Source of the DNA: Candidatus Bathyarchaeia archaeon | GTDB lineage: Archaea; Thermoproteota; Bathyarchaeia; Bathyarchaeales; DTEX01 | Assembly: GCA_038882715.1 (NCBI GenBank) | Contig: JAVZNR010000006.1 | Span: forward strand, 1-64,000 | Length of the DNA stretch: 64,000 bases | Reading direction: 5' to 3' | Shown: piece after piece, positions 25,156-35,136 of the stretch | Position numbering within the stretch: position 1 is the stretch's first letter | How the letters are laid out: each line of letters begins with the position of its first letter | Notes under the pieces: model-generated | Databases searched by the model: none | The model's input: the letters and a program-made list of their open reading frames with translations, nothing else | Told to the model about the DNA's origin: nothing | Made by a program: the position numbers and the translations under genes

Positions 25156-28100
25156 ATGATGAATATTTTGATTAAGACACGCTCCCGGAGAAAAACTCTT
25201 TCGCTTATCTCTCTCATGTTTTATATTACATTGATTTTGGCCTGCCAAGCGAGATTGATTTATGCTAAAGAATCCTATAAAACAAGGGTGCATGGTTTTG
25301 TCATGGAGTTCGGCAGCAATCGAAAGTTATGCGGGGCTAAAATCGGCATGATTGCTAGATCTGAAGTCGGTGGACGAATATCTGAGCAACAAATAATTGT
25401 AGCTGAAACGGATCCCTACGGATTTTTCGAGATTTATCTAGATGGCCCCCAAGACTACACGCTCTTCGCGTATTACAATGATGATTCAACACCGGGAATA
25501 GATTATCTTCCAGCATACAGGATTGTGTCTTTGAGGGAAGAGCCACAGTACGTAAACTTTTCGCTTCTACCGGGAGCCTCGGTTAATCTAGTTGGGGATC
25601 CGTTCTTTTCACCGGATGAGAACGCATTTCTAATTGAAGTGAAGGATGAGGGTGATCTTTTAGAGACCGTTAGCTCAAACATTGAGGGTAGGCTTCTAGA
25701 ATCTCTTGGTTCAAGCATACGGGTATTTGAGACAAGGTTCACGTTAAGGGACAGCAGGGTTGTTTTCGCCCCCTCGGGTGTAAAAGTGAAGATAGAGGTT
25801 AACGTATTTAGGAGGATTGGTATGGGAATTATTAGAACAGCGAATTTCACGGTTCCATTCGACGGATACTTGAATCTTAGCAGAGGGAGCCAAACCACAA
25901 TAGACCTAAAATCTCAGAGATTAAACATCGAAGCCTACATCAGCATACCGGCTCTAATTGATGAAGTTAGGTTGCTGACTGAGAAAATAGGTGTTCTCTC
26001 CACATATGAGAGATCTAAGCTCTCTGATGCGGAAAAGCTTCTAGCTGAAGCGAGGGCGTTCATTGAGCAAAAGAATTATGTTGATGCGCAAGCGAATCTC
26101 TACGAATCGTATTTACTGCTTACGGATGCGAGAGCCGCGCTCATAGACATATTTCAGAACTCAGCGTCTTCAACAATATTTGTCACCTTGCTTATCGGAA
26201 TCTCTTCTTCGGCTATAGGAGCAATCATGTTTAAAGATAGATTTAGGAGGGTTTTAGCGAGCTCAGCGGCGTATATTCTTCTCGTCTCGGTGCTATACTA
26301 CATGTATCCAGGCTACGTTTTTATTCAGGACCCAGCTTACAGTTTTCTAGCTAAATCGATTGGCAGCCCTATAACAGTCCTCGTAATACTATTTTCCTCT
26401 TTTGCCGTAGGCTTCATTCTAGTTAACGCGCCTTACAATTACGGGGAGAGAAGCGATAGGAGAACATTATCTATTAGAAGCGCAATCATCGCTGTTTTCT
26501 CAATAGCCGCCGAGAACTTGAAGAGAAGAAGGTTCAGAACCCTTCTAGTAATGACTATAGTTCTGGTTTCCGTTACTGCATTCATATCACTAACATCAAT
26601 ATCCTATGAGGGCGGCTTCATAACTGATAGAATTCGGAAAAAAGCCCCTTCACAAGGCATTCTACTATTCCAGCGTTCAAATAACAGCGAGACTCACCCC
26701 TTCGGTCCCATTGAGCCATACATCTTAGAGTGGCTTGGTAAGAGTGATAAAGTGCGTTTAATGTCAGTTCTACTGAAAAATTTCCCGCAGGTAAGCCCCC
26801 GCGCTTATGTTTCGCCTCCGCCCCTCGGTGAAATCATAAACCCGAAGCTTAAACTTAACTATAGTGCAACGGGCGTTATAGGCTTAAAACCTAGCTTGGA
26901 ATCCGAGTTAATAGGGATAAACCGTATTGTCGGCGAAGGTGACGGAAGATTCCTAGAGGATGATGATTTAGACGGCGTGTTAATCAGCAGGGAGGCGAGC
27001 GAGCATCTGAATGTTAAAGCAGGCGATAGGGTAGTTTTTTGCGGAATCAACTTTACCGTTATAGGTATATTTGATAGCGCAAAACTAAGGGATATTATTG
27101 ACCTGGACGGCGACCCTGTTCTTCCAAAGGAGGTTTTTGCAATATCCCTCGACGGCGGCTTAGCCCATATTCCCAGATATGTGGCTCCAGAGAGCACTGT
27201 GATAATGGTTAGCGAGGCGGCTTCTAAGCTCCCGTTGAAAATCGTCGCGGCAAGAGCTATTGTCCGAACCCAGAGGATTGAGGATATGGTTCCTTTAGCC
27301 CGCGCCCTAGCGCTCACTTTTCAGAGGGTTGAAACGTTTGTCTCGTTTGGCGACGAAATAATACATTTCTACATAGGCAACAGGCTGGTTAGCTACGGGT
27401 TCACCGAGAGCCTTATGCTTTTGATTCTAGCTTCACTAAACATTGGGGTCACATTACTCAACTCTGTTTACGAGCGTAGGCGTGAAATAATGACCCTATC
27501 GACAATAGGCTTAAATCCCACGCAGATATCCGCCGTGTTTATGGCGGAAGCGCTTATAATAGCTTTCATAGCTGGAAGCCTAGGCTACCTGCTCGGCCTA
27601 GTGGGCTACTATATTTTCTTCAGCCTCTCCCTATCAAGCCTCGTGGTCAAATATAAGGTTGAGGCTATTTGGGGAGCCTTCGCGCTACTCTTCTCAGCCT
27701 CCTCCTCGATGATTGGGGCATTACTGCCTTCATTAAAAGCATCAATTATGGCAACCCCCTCGCTGCTCAGAAAATTCGTTGTGCCCGGCGAAAGCGAGAA
27801 GAAAGATAAATGGTGCCTTGAAATCCCCATAAAGATCGTTAACGACGAGGAGCTGCTAAAATTCACGGATTTCATGGAGACTAGGCTCAGAGAGTACGGT
27901 GAACCCGTCTATCTTGAGGAGAGAGTGGACGGCGTTGTTCTTGAAGGAGAAAGAAGCGTCCCGGAGAGCCTAAGCATAAAATTCCACTATAAGTATGGAT
28001 CCGACGACGTGAACACGAGAAATAAGCTTTTTGCCGTAAAAAATGAGGACGGCACCTACACGATAAATCTATCTGTAGAAAGCCTGCTACCCCATAAAAG

Positions 28101-28188
28101 GAGAAATGTCTGGCAGACGGCAGCGTTCATTAGGCGCTTAGCACTAGAGTACACGGAGACGGGGAAAGGGGGAAAGGAGCAGCAATAG
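25156..28188 (+). CDS. Large FtsX/MacB-like membrane permease with extracellular N-terminal domain
   Basis: About 1010 residues. A signal-peptide-like segment (residues ~15-40: LSLISLMFYITLILACQARL) leads to an extracellular ~300-residue region, the first ~70 residues of which look like a carboxypeptidase-regulatory beta fold (DPYGFFEIYL). Membrane helices follow near 350-440, then an FtsX-type unit: a helix at ~480, a periplasmic-side MacB-like domain, and three helices near the C-terminus, the first followed by YERRREIMTLSTIGLNPTQI, the hallmark coupling segment. No ATPase gene is adjacent. ATG 25156/25159 is preferred over TTG 25066 because it places the signal peptide normally. Confidence 0.75.
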   Translation: MMNILIKTRSRRKTLSLISLMFYITLILACQARLIYAKESYKTRVHGFVMEFGSNRKLCGAKIGMIARSEVGGRISEQQIIVAETDPYGFFEIYLDGPQDYTLFAYYNDDSTPGIDYLPAYRIVSLREEPQYVNFSLLPGASVNLVGDPFFSPDENAFLIEVKDEGDLLETVSSNIEGRLLESLGSSIRVFETRFTLRDSRVVFAPSGVKVKIEVNVFRRIGMGIIRTANFTVPFDGYLNLSRGSQTTIDLKSQRLNIEAYISIPALIDEVRLLTEKIGVLSTYERSKLSDAEKLLAEARAFIEQKNYVDAQANLYESYLLLTDARAALIDIFQNSASSTIFVTLLIGISSSAIGAIMFKDRFRRVLASSAAYILLVSVLYYMYPGYVFIQDPAYSFLAKSIGSPITVLVILFSSFAVGFILVNAPYNYGERSDRRTLSIRSAIIAVFSIAAENLKRRRFRTLLVMTIVLVSVTAFISLTSISYEGGFITDRIRKKAPSQGILLFQRSNNSETHPFGPIEPYILEWLGKSDKVRLMSVLLKNFPQVSPRAYVSPPPLGEIINPKLKLNYSATGVIGLKPSLESELIGINRIVGEGDGRFLEDDDLDGVLISREASEHLNVKAGDRVVFCGINFTVIGIFDSAKLRDIIDLDGDPVLPKEVFAISLDGGLAHIPRYVAPESTVIMVSEAASKLPLKIVAARAIVRTQRIEDMVPLARALALTFQRVETFVSFGDEIIHFYIGNRLVSYGFTESLMLLILASLNIGVTLLNSVYERRREIMTLSTIGLNPTQISAVFMAEALIIAFIAGSLGYLLGLVGYYIFFSLSLSSLVVKYKVEAIWGAFALLFSASSSMIGALLPSLKASIMATPSLLRKFVVPGESEKKDKWCLEIPIKIVNDEELLKFTDFMETRLREYGEPVYLEERVDGVVLEGERSVPESLSIKFHYKYGSDDVNTRNKLFAVKNEDGTYTINLSVESLLPHKRRNVWQTAAFIRRLALEYTETGKGGKEQQ

Positions 28189-28353
28189 AAAGATAAAAGG
28201 GAATGCGGAGTGACCGAATACAAAAACCTTAAATCACCCTTAAGGGTCTATGAAATCTTAAGTTCTAAGGTTACTTAACCTTCCCAAATCTTAGATGTCT
28301 AGCTTTGACTCCTTTTTCACTTCATAAAAAATAATAAAAAAGTAAGTGGATTT

Positions 28354-28998
28354 TTAATGATTTTTAAGGATCGCTCTCTTTTTAGCGAATATCGTTGCCG
28401 CTGTAATGATCGCAGTGGTTACTGCTAAAAGTTGCCATTGAGAGGTGAGAGCACTGGGATATGCTTCTGCGGTAGCCAGCTCTACTATTATTCCGCCTAC
28501 TGGGGGAGGAATGGAGCATATTGTAATTGAGCCGCTTCCCTCATAATCATAGTAGTTTGGCGGATTTTTGAACGTTCCTTGGAATGTTCCTACGATGAAT
28601 TTGCCAGCAAATGCTCCTGTTCCAGAGACGCCGACAATATATCCGTTGTGAACACCATAATTTGAGTTGTCAAGAACTAGGAAACCATCCAACGTATCTG
28701 AGCCGGTGAACGTGAACCTCGCTATACTATACCCTCTCCCCGCATTTATTCCAGATGTTATTATGAAGGCGTTTGAGTCAAGGGTGAATGAGTCAGATAT
28801 ATAACCAGATGAGGCTCCAGTAAGCTTCTGCCTTGTAGTGAATTCTGCTGTAGCGCTCGCTGGAAGCGTTATATCAGACGTTACAAATTGAACCACTGTG
28901 TCAGAAGATTGTAAACTCAAGGATCTTACCACTCCTGGCGCATTCTGTCTCGAGCCGATAACGTTAAAGGTTTTTCTAGGCATTCTGCCCGTAAACAT
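28354..28998 (-). CDS. Hypothetical surface protein with C-terminal membrane anchor
   Basis: A 214-residue protein rich in Ser, Thr and Gly with beta-strand patterns throughout. Residues ~187-205 (WQLLAVTTAIITAATIFA) form one membrane helix followed by KKRAILKNH, as in cell-surface anchors whose N-terminal bulk is outside. No signal peptide is visible at the ATG used, so the start may be wrong or the gene truncated at its 5' end near tRNA-Pro. I do not recognise the family. Confidence 0.55.
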   Translation of the reverse strand: MFTGRMPRKTFNVIGSRQNAPGVVRSLSLQSSDTVVQFVTSDITLPASATAEFTTRQKLTGASSGYISDSFTLDSNAFIITSGINAGRGYSIARFTFTGSDTLDGFLVLDNSNYGVHNGYIVGVSGTGAFAGKFIVGTFQGTFKNPPNYYDYEGSGSITICSIPPPVGGIIVELATAEAYPSALTSQWQLLAVTTAIITAATIFAKKRAILKNH

Positions 28999-29177
28999 AT
29001 GTAGTCTTCCCCTTTAAAGCTCCACCTATTTGCGCCTGTTAGAGAACCCTCCAGCTCTACAAATAATATTTTACCCGCGCAAACTGGGCCTGAATATCTC
29101 AAGAGTCTGCGAAAACGCTTTGATCCAAGAAATAAACCGTTTTTCACAGGCAAAAGCAGGAAATGGGAGAAACCTTT

Positions 29178-29190
29178 GGGGCGAAGCCCC
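29178..29190 (-). terminator. GC hairpin just downstream of tRNA-Pro
   Basis: GGGGC-GAA-GCCCC forms a tight 5-bp hairpin 6 bases beyond the CCA end of tRNA-Pro on the minus strand. It could mark the 3' processing or termination region, although no T-run follows directly. Confidence 0.3.
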
Positions 29191-29195
29191 CGGTT

Positions 29196-29273
29196 TGGTG
29201 GGGCTGCCAGGATTTGAACCTGGGTCACGGGCGCCCGAGGCCCGTAGCCTAGACCAAGCTAGCCCACAGCCCC
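29196..29273 (-). tRNA. tRNA-Pro(CGG)
   Basis: On the reverse strand the acceptor GGGGCTG pairs with CAGCCCC, anticodon stem CGGGC/GCCCG encloses loop CTCGGGC (anticodon CGG), and the T-arm is CCAGG TTCAAAT CCTGG. Discriminator A and an encoded CCA follow. No intron is seen. Confidence 0.95.
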
Positions 29274-29428
29274 TTTATCCTTGTCTATTTTATTGTTTGC
29301 GGACAATAAAAATTTAACCCCTTAGAGCGAATAGCGTTTGCTTAAACTGTTTATTCTCCTTGTTTGGGCTTGGTGAATTAAAAGTTTAATTTTAGAATGC
29401 CTTTTTATCTTAAATTGGTGGTTCTGAT

Positions 29429-30046
29429 TTGACTATGCGTTTTAAAGAGATCTTTTATGGAGGGTTGAGTTTCCTCGTGTTTGATGGGGTTTATGAGCCT
29501 GCTGAGGATACTTTTCTCCTTGCTAGGAACCTCGTTGTCCATGATGGTGAAAGAGTTTTGGATGTGGGGACTGGGTGCGGCATGCTGGCCATTCTAGCAG
29601 CCTTTAAGGCCTCGCGTGTTTTAGCCATCGACATAAATCCTTACGCCGTTAGATGCGCGAGGGAGAATGCTAGGAGAAACGGCGTTCTTGGAAAAATTGA
29701 TTTTATATGTGGGAGCCTATTTGAGCCTCTCAGAGCAAACTTATTGTTCGACCTCATATTGTTTAACGCGCCCTACCTGCCCGTGGAAGAAGAGCCTGTG
29801 AGCTGGCTTGAGTACGCTTGGGCTGGTGGAAGAGATGGGCGGAAAATTATAGACGCTTTCCTCGAGCGCTTCTCTGAACACTTGAAGCCGGGCGGAAGGC
29901 TTCTCTTAGTTCAATCCTCATTATCAGGAGTAGAGAAGACCATATCAACGCTAGCGGATAAAGGTTATAGGGTTGAGGTTACTGACACTGTTAAATCGTT
30001 TTTTGAGACCATAGTGCTAATAAAAGCTGTAAAGCCTCAGCGTTAA
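29429..30046 (+). CDS. HemK2/Mtq2-type glutamine methyltransferase
   Basis: A 205-residue SAM methyltransferase. EPAEDTFLLARNL is the HemK2 opening, VLDVGTGCGMLAILAA is motif I, AIDINPYAVRCARENARRN binds the ribose, and the catalytic motif is FNAPYLP, with Ala replacing the first Pro of NPPY. HemK2 proteins methylate the GGQ glutamine of release factor aRF1. The final SFFETIVLIK strand is typical. TTG 29429 is supported by GGTGG seven bases upstream. Confidence 0.8.
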   Translation: MTMRFKEIFYGGLSFLVFDGVYEPAEDTFLLARNLVVHDGERVLDVGTGCGMLAILAAFKASRVLAIDINPYAVRCARENARRNGVLGKIDFICGSLFEPLRANLLFDLILFNAPYLPVEEEPVSWLEYAWAGGRDGRKIIDAFLERFSEHLKPGGRLLLVQSSLSGVEKTISTLADKGYRVEVTDTVKSFFETIVLIKAVKPQR

Positions 30047-30061
30047 AAGCTCCAGCTCGCT

Positions 30062-30643
30062 TCATCTTGGTTTACATATTATCTCCTTAATTTTTCTTCT
30101 CTCCTCCTTCTTACCGAAGATTGTTTCTAGGTTAAGGAAGTCTTTGCTCTTAATCGCCTCAATAATTATCGCTGTGTCTAGTCCACCGCCCCTCTCGTAT
30201 CCAAGCCTACCGGTTCCGCCTAAAGCTATAACCTCTTCCCTCGGCTGAAGGAAGCCCGCATCTGTCGCTATAAGCGTCACTTCAACGCAGACCTTCAGCC
30301 CCTCAGAGAACCTGCAGAGAGCCTTCTGAACATCCTCTGGAAAATGATACTTAATGTCTGACGCATAACAGAAGTTGTGCCCCTCCCCCAAAAGCCTTAA
30401 CCTCAAACTTTCAGGGAAACCTGGGAAAGGTGAACCTGGCGGACCCCTTAAACTCACAACAGTTAGCTTGACGCCCGTGTCCTTGAAGGCTTCTAGGGCT
30501 TTTTCGGCTGAAAAACCTGTGATTGAGGCTAACACAACGTTTTTTATGCCTTTCTCGGCGGCTTTTTCCCTAGCCAGCTTAAGCGTATCATCGGTATTAT
30601 GCTTCCCGCCACTCTCAAAATAAACGATCTTCTCAACGATCAT
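30062..30643 (-). CDS. Pyruvate-kinase alpha/beta-domain-like protein (COG1751-like)
   Basis: About 193 residues resembling the stand-alone PK C-terminal domain family. Visible are FESGGKHNTDDTLKLAREKA, VVLASITGFSAEKALEAF, VTLIATDAGFL and GTGRLGYERGGGLDTAIII, the last containing a Gly-rich phosphate-binding-like loop. The ATG at 30643 is preceded by GGGAGGG at 6 bases, which decides the start over the GTG at 30658. The biochemical role of this family is not established. It is convergent with the HemK2-like gene. Confidence 0.7.
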   Translation of the reverse strand: MIVEKIVYFESGGKHNTDDTLKLAREKAAEKGIKNVVLASITGFSAEKALEAFKDTGVKLTVVSLRGPPGSPFPGFPESLRLRLLGEGHNFCYASDIKYHFPEDVQKALCRFSEGLKVCVEVTLIATDAGFLQPREEVIALGGTGRLGYERGGGLDTAIIIEAIKSKDFLNLETIFGKKEERRKIKEIICKPR

Positions 30644-30786
30644 TGCTAACCCTCCCACATAGCTAAAATTTATCTTTTCTTTAAGTATCTTTTAGGTTTT
30701 CTCAGCGATAACGGTTCACCGCAACTATTTATTCCCCTACAAACCCATATTTATTCTGATCGTGGAGCCCTCGGAGAACTATTTGA

Positions 30787-31644
30787 ATGGATAGGTTAAT
30801 GTTTAGAATCGTTGTCTTCTACGCAGCGTCTTCCTTGGCTGCGCTACTATTAGACATTCTGACTCTTTATGGATTGTTGCCGTCGATTCTATGGGGCTTC
30901 ATCAGGATGTGGAGCGTAGCCCTATCGGCCACATTATGTCTAGCCATGTTTAAGGATGGCGTCCACGCTAAGATGAGAAAGTTTCTGTCTTTCCCAGCCT
31001 CTCTCTTCAAACTATACTTGGTGGCGCCGCTCACAGTTTACGCGGCTCTAGGAATTTATATCGCCTTAGCTAACTTTTTCGGGCTATTCGACTTCTCCGC
31101 CTACATCGACTTAATTGCTGAAGCAGCCGGATCCAGCGTAACAGGAGGGCAGGCGGAGGCTCTGGCATACGTCCAGATAGCTGTAGCATATTTGGCCGCG
31201 GTAACATTGAACATGGTCTTCGCGCTGGGAGAAGAGATTGGTTGGAGAGGCTACCTCTATGACCTGCTTGGCTCTAAGCCCACCGCTACTACGGCCTTAA
31301 TTATAGGTGTCTTATGGGGGCTATGGCACTCCCCGGCAACAATCCTCTTAGGCTACAATTATCAGGTTAACAGGCTTATTGGCATGTTTCTCTTCACAAT
31401 ACTGGCAATATTATTCACCTATCCTCAAATATTGATAACCAGTAGGGCTGAGGGAAGCGTTCTTCCAGCCTCCTCGCTCCACGGGGCCATAAATTCAATA
31501 TGGGGTTTAACCCTAGTCGCGTCAAGGGCGCTGAGTGAGACTAGAGAAATATTGCTGGGTTTAGGTTTTATGGGCATAGCGGCATGGACTATATTGGACG
31601 CTGCGCTTTACATGCTTAAACTCAGATCCTTTAGGCGTAAATGA
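30787..31644 (+). CDS. CPBP-family intramembrane metalloprotease
   Basis: A 285-residue protein with about seven or eight hydrophobic helices. Motif 1 GEEIGWRGYLY supplies the EExxxR pair, motif 2 GVLWGLWHSPATIL the first His, and SLHGAINSIWG the later His, together the ABI/CAAX-protease site within the membrane. Archaeal members may process prenylated or small membrane peptides; no substrate gene is adjacent. Confidence 0.88.
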   Translation: MDRLMFRIVVFYAASSLAALLLDILTLYGLLPSILWGFIRMWSVALSATLCLAMFKDGVHAKMRKFLSFPASLFKLYLVAPLTVYAALGIYIALANFFGLFDFSAYIDLIAEAAGSSVTGGQAEALAYVQIAVAYLAAVTLNMVFALGEEIGWRGYLYDLLGSKPTATTALIIGVLWGLWHSPATILLGYNYQVNRLIGMFLFTILAILFTYPQILITSRAEGSVLPASSLHGAINSIWGLTLVASRALSETREILLGLGFMGIAAWTILDAALYMLKLRSFRRK

Positions 31645-31664
31645 CGAAAACTCATAGTTAAAGG

Positions 31665-32870
31665 TTAAGCGCGTGGTCTCTTTCGCGGAGCATAAACTAT
31701 GGCTTCGGCTGGGCACAGCGAGAAGCAGAGCCCGCAGTTATCGCATCTCTTTACATCTATTTCGGCTATTCCAAAGGGGTTTAATCGTATCGCGTCGTAG
31801 GGGCAGGTTTTCACGCATATCCCGCACCCAGCACATTTCTCGGTTACCGAAAGCCTATAAATCCTCTTCCTATTCAGGTCTTCAAGCCTAACAACCCTGT
31901 TGAGGACGAGTCCTTTAAAGTCGCTTATCTTCGTGAAACCATGCCTATCCATCCAGCCCTTTAGCTCCGAGATCATTTTTGGGATGATCTCCCGACCTCT
32001 AAGCATGATCGCCGTGCAGCACTGCGCTGCCTCAGCACCCACAAGTATAAACCTCACCATATCTTCGCCCGAGGATACTCCGCCTGAACCTATCACTGGA
32101 ACACCGAGTCTTTCGCCAACTATTTTAGCTGTCCATGAGAGGCTTATCGGCAACTGCCATGGCCCCCCGTAACCACCGTAGCCTCCCCATGAGACAACGC
32201 TTAAGGCCTCAACATCTATAACTAGCCCTTGGAACCTTGCAGTAGAAACCAAAGAGTCCACTCCGGCGGAGACCATGAGCCTCGCTAATTCGAGCGGGTT
32301 TGCGCCGTGAGGCGTTAATTTTCCGATGACTGGGAGGCTTGAGTTCTCCTTCACAACCCTTATTATGTTCCTTATTGCCTCCGGGCTTCTCGCCACAGCC
32401 CTCCCCATGAGCTCATCGCCCTCTATATGTGGGCAGGAAAGGTTTAGTTCTATGGCGTCTGCGCCAGCATCCCCCATCATGGCTGCGAGCTTACCCCACT
32501 CATCGTAGCTTCTGCCGGCGACGCTTGCGATTAGGCCTCCGCTGACCCCCCGCCTCCTCATCTCCCGTTTTACCTCTCTTATGAACTTAACCCATTTTTC
32601 AGGCTTATGCTCCGACATTAGATCTATGGAGTAGAACGAGTAGAATTTACCCGCGAAGACATCCCTCTTCCCCATAACGTACATGCGGGGCTTAGGCTGA
32701 GACTGCTGCATAGGGTCATAGGTTATCGTCTTCGTTACTACGCCTCCGGCAGAGCTCTCAAAACACTTCATTATGGCATTAGAGTTTAATGTTGATGGGC
32801 CGGACGCAACTATAAGCGGGTTCGGGTAGAAAACGCCGTTTATGGTGACCGATAAATCTATATCCGCCAT
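31665..32870 (-). CDS. Dihydroorotate dehydrogenase-like flavoprotein with C-terminal 2[4Fe-4S] domain (PreA-like)
   Basis: A 401-residue fusion. Residues 1-300 are the FMN TIM barrel (NPLIVASGPSTLN, LNLSCPH, PVIGKLTPHG, PVIGSGGVSSGEDMVRFI). Residues ~335-395 are a bacterial-type ferredoxin (CAGCGICVKTCPYDA and CDNCGLCFSLCPAEA). The order matches the catalytic half of dihydropyrimidine dehydrogenase/PreA. It could reduce pyrimidines or another substrate with ferredoxin. It lies just upstream of a DapA-like aldolase on the same strand. Confidence 0.85.
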   Translation of the reverse strand: MADIDLSVTINGVFYPNPLIVASGPSTLNSNAIMKCFESSAGGVVTKTITYDPMQQSQPKPRMYVMGKRDVFAGKFYSFYSIDLMSEHKPEKWVKFIREVKREMRRRGVSGGLIASVAGRSYDEWGKLAAMMGDAGADAIELNLSCPHIEGDELMGRAVARSPEAIRNIIRVVKENSSLPVIGKLTPHGANPLELARLMVSAGVDSLVSTARFQGLVIDVEALSVVSWGGYGGYGGPWQLPISLSWTAKIVGERLGVPVIGSGGVSSGEDMVRFILVGAEAAQCCTAIMLRGREIIPKMISELKGWMDRHGFTKISDFKGLVLNRVVRLEDLNRKRIYRLSVTEKCAGCGICVKTCPYDAIRLNPFGIAEIDVKRCDNCGLCFSLCPAEAIVYAPRKRPRA

Positions 32871-32886
32871 CCTACATCAGCCGCAG

Positions 32887-33810
32887 CTAAATCATTTTTA
32901 AAGATTTTAATATGCTACGAATCCTTTCGCGTTCATCTGCCGATACGGGCATTAAAGGCGGCCTGACATACGATGTTTTCAGGACGCCCATCATGACCAG
33001 AGCCTCCTTTAAGCGCGCCCTATAGTTTCTAACCGGCGGAGCGAAGATCGCCTCCTCTAAAGGCAGAACCCTATCCCAGATCTCATAAGCTTCCTCATAC
33101 CTGCCTTCGCCCGCAAGATCAAACATCTCTACCTGCTCCCCGACGGCGATCGTGCCGAAGCCGAGCAATCCTCCCTCGGCTCCCAGAACCAGCGACTCAT
33201 ATATGAAGTTGTCGTTGCCTGTTAGAAGCGTTATTTTCCTAGGGAGCTGCCTCAGCATTCTAGCGATCTCCACAAACTTTCTCGCGTCGAAGGAGGCTTC
33301 TTTCAACGCGACGACATTCTTTATCTCAGAGAGCTTCTGGAGCGCTGAGCGCGTATACTCTACGCCGCCGAGCGCCGGCTGCAAATTAAACAGTATTAGG
33401 GGGATATCTGCGCTCCTCGATATAGCGTTATGATACTCGTAGACAACATCCTCAGAGGGCTGTCCTATAAAGGCTGGATGCGGGAAGACAAGCAGCCCGT
33501 CGGCTCCAGCCTCCTTATATTTCTTCGCTGAAGCCGCAGCCTCCATAGTGTTTCTGGCATGTAACCCAGCAACTATTGGAACCTTTCCCTTAACAACGTT
33601 GGAAACCGTTCTTATTATCTCGATTTTCTCCTCCTCGAAGAGCTGCGGCCCTTCGCCTGTGTCGACGTTAACCGCTAGGCCCCCTATGCCGAATGATAGC
33701 AGCCACTTAATGTAGTCTTCTAGCTGCTCGTAATCCACGTTAAAGTCTCTATCCATAGGCGTGAGGGTTGCTGGAATTAACCCGAATGGCCGGCAAGGTA
33801 TCATAACCAT
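32887..33810 (-). CDS. DapA/NAL-family aldolase
   Basis: About 307 residues of the class I aldolase TIM barrel (dihydrodipicolinate synthase/N-acetylneuraminate lyase family). VNVDTGEGPQLFEEEKIEIIR is a variant of the GTTGE substrate loop, VALKEASFD holds the Schiff-base Lys, and FNLQPALGG holds a position where the Tyr usually sits. The lysine-pathway motif GTTGE is altered, so a 2-keto-acid aldolase of sugar-acid metabolism is as likely as DapA. ATG 33810 is chosen for the GGTGGTGA five bases before it. It precedes the PreA-like gene by ~16 bases. Confidence 0.8.
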   Translation of the reverse strand: MVMIPCRPFGLIPATLTPMDRDFNVDYEQLEDYIKWLLSFGIGGLAVNVDTGEGPQLFEEEKIEIIRTVSNVVKGKVPIVAGLHARNTMEAAASAKKYKEAGADGLLVFPHPAFIGQPSEDVVYEYHNAISRSADIPLILFNLQPALGGVEYTRSALQKLSEIKNVVALKEASFDARKFVEIARMLRQLPRKITLLTGNDNFIYESLVLGAEGGLLGFGTIAVGEQVEMFDLAGEGRYEEAYEIWDRVLPLEEAIFAPPVRNYRARLKEALVMMGVLKTSYVRPPLMPVSADERERIRSILKSLKMI

Positions 33811-34041
33811 ACGGTTCACCACCTTCCCAAAAGGCTTAACGCATCTCAAATCAACCTTAATTTCAAGTTAATGTTAAAGTTAAAGATAAAAAGTTCTTCC
33901 ACAATAAAATGTTTTTGGCGATGAAGTATAGTGCTGCTCCCGGCGCTGATCTTAAGGGATGAGGAGCCCGCGAACCTTTGAGCCTAACCCCATCAACATT
34001 TCATGCTCTAGAAGCCGCTTAACCCTAGCCTATAAAGCGTT

Positions 34042-35130
34042 TTAAACACTGTGCTGGCTTGTCACGGCCCATATTTTGCAGGTTCCCTCTACGCCAACCA
34101 TGCATGGCCCCACGGGTCTTTGAGGCGTGCAAGCCTTCATGAAAAGTGGGCACTCGGTAGGCTTAATCTTCCCAACTATGACGAGGTGGCATTGGCATCC
34201 GGGCCTAATGTCTCTTCCGCCGCTAATTTTAACGCTGTGTCTTTCATGCGCATCGTATTTTAAGTATTCTTCTTTAAGCGCCAGCGTCGAGTCGGGTATT
34301 CTTCCAATTCCACGCCAGTTTCCACCCACAACCTTGAAAACTCTCCCCATAAGCTCCTTGGCTTTAATGTTTCCCTCCCATCTAACAGCCCTCTTATACT
34401 CGTTCTCTAGGGCTGCCGTGCGATTTTTAATCTGCTTTAAAGCCATATATATTGCGAGTAGAACATCCACGGGTTCGAAGCCGGCGACTATTGTCGGCAT
34501 ACGGTAAGCCTTGGGAAAAATCTCGTATGGCTCCAAACCTATAATTGTGCTGACGTGCCCCGGAGCTATGAAGGCATCTATCTGAAGGTCACCTATGCCG
34601 AGCATGAGCTCCATAGCCGGGGGAATAAGCCTATGGGAAACTAGAAAGCTGAGGTTTCTCGGAGACCCCTTAACTATTTCGGCCGCGGTTGAGGGCGCTG
34701 TCGTTTCAAAGCCTATCGCGAAGAAGACAAACTCCCTGTTAGGCTCCCTCTCAGCCATCCTCACAGCGTCGATAACGCTGTAGACTACGCGGACATCAGC
34801 ACCCTTAACCTTAGCCTCAAGAGGAGACATGCTGGATCCCGGAACACGGACAACGTCGCCGAAGCATGTCAGCACAGCGCCTTTAAGCGCAACTTGAATC
34901 GCTTCGTCTACTTCAGCCGCTGGCACAATGCAGACCGGGCATCCCGGACCAGCTATAACGTCAACTGTTTCAGGCAGCATGCTCCTTATGCCGTAATGCG
35001 ATATAACCCATTCGTGGGTTCCGCAGACGTGACATATCTTAACGACATCTTTTTTCGGCGCAACCTCATGGATCTTCTCAACGATTCTTTTCGCGAGTTT
35101 AGGGTCTCTAAAGCCCTTCTCCCAACGCAT
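34042..35130 (-). CDS. hypD: [NiFe]-hydrogenase maturation protein HypD
   Basis: A 362-residue HypD. CHVCGTHEW, GPGCPVCIVP and IGFETTAPS are the three HypD signatures, and the C-terminal CxC...C...C group (PGCQCH, TECPLF, GPCMVG, GTCKIW) binds the [4Fe-4S] cluster. With HypC it holds the Fe(CN)2CO unit during assembly. It starts six bases after hypC. HypF and the hydrogenase itself are not in the window. Confidence 0.93.
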   Translation of the reverse strand: MRWEKGFRDPKLAKRIVEKIHEVAPKKDVVKICHVCGTHEWVISHYGIRSMLPETVDVIAGPGCPVCIVPAAEVDEAIQVALKGAVLTCFGDVVRVPGSSMSPLEAKVKGADVRVVYSVIDAVRMAEREPNREFVFFAIGFETTAPSTAAEIVKGSPRNLSFLVSHRLIPPAMELMLGIGDLQIDAFIAPGHVSTIIGLEPYEIFPKAYRMPTIVAGFEPVDVLLAIYMALKQIKNRTAALENEYKRAVRWEGNIKAKELMGRVFKVVGGNWRGIGRIPDSTLALKEEYLKYDAHERHSVKISGGRDIRPGCQCHLVIVGKIKPTECPLFMKACTPQRPVGPCMVGVEGTCKIWAVTSQHSV

Positions 35131-35136
35131 GAGCCA

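Noticed and set aside
28926-29317. Open frames on both strands across the tRNA-Pro region
   Set aside because: They overlap tRNA-Pro(CGG) and have no family resemblance or ribosome-binding sites; they are non-coding.
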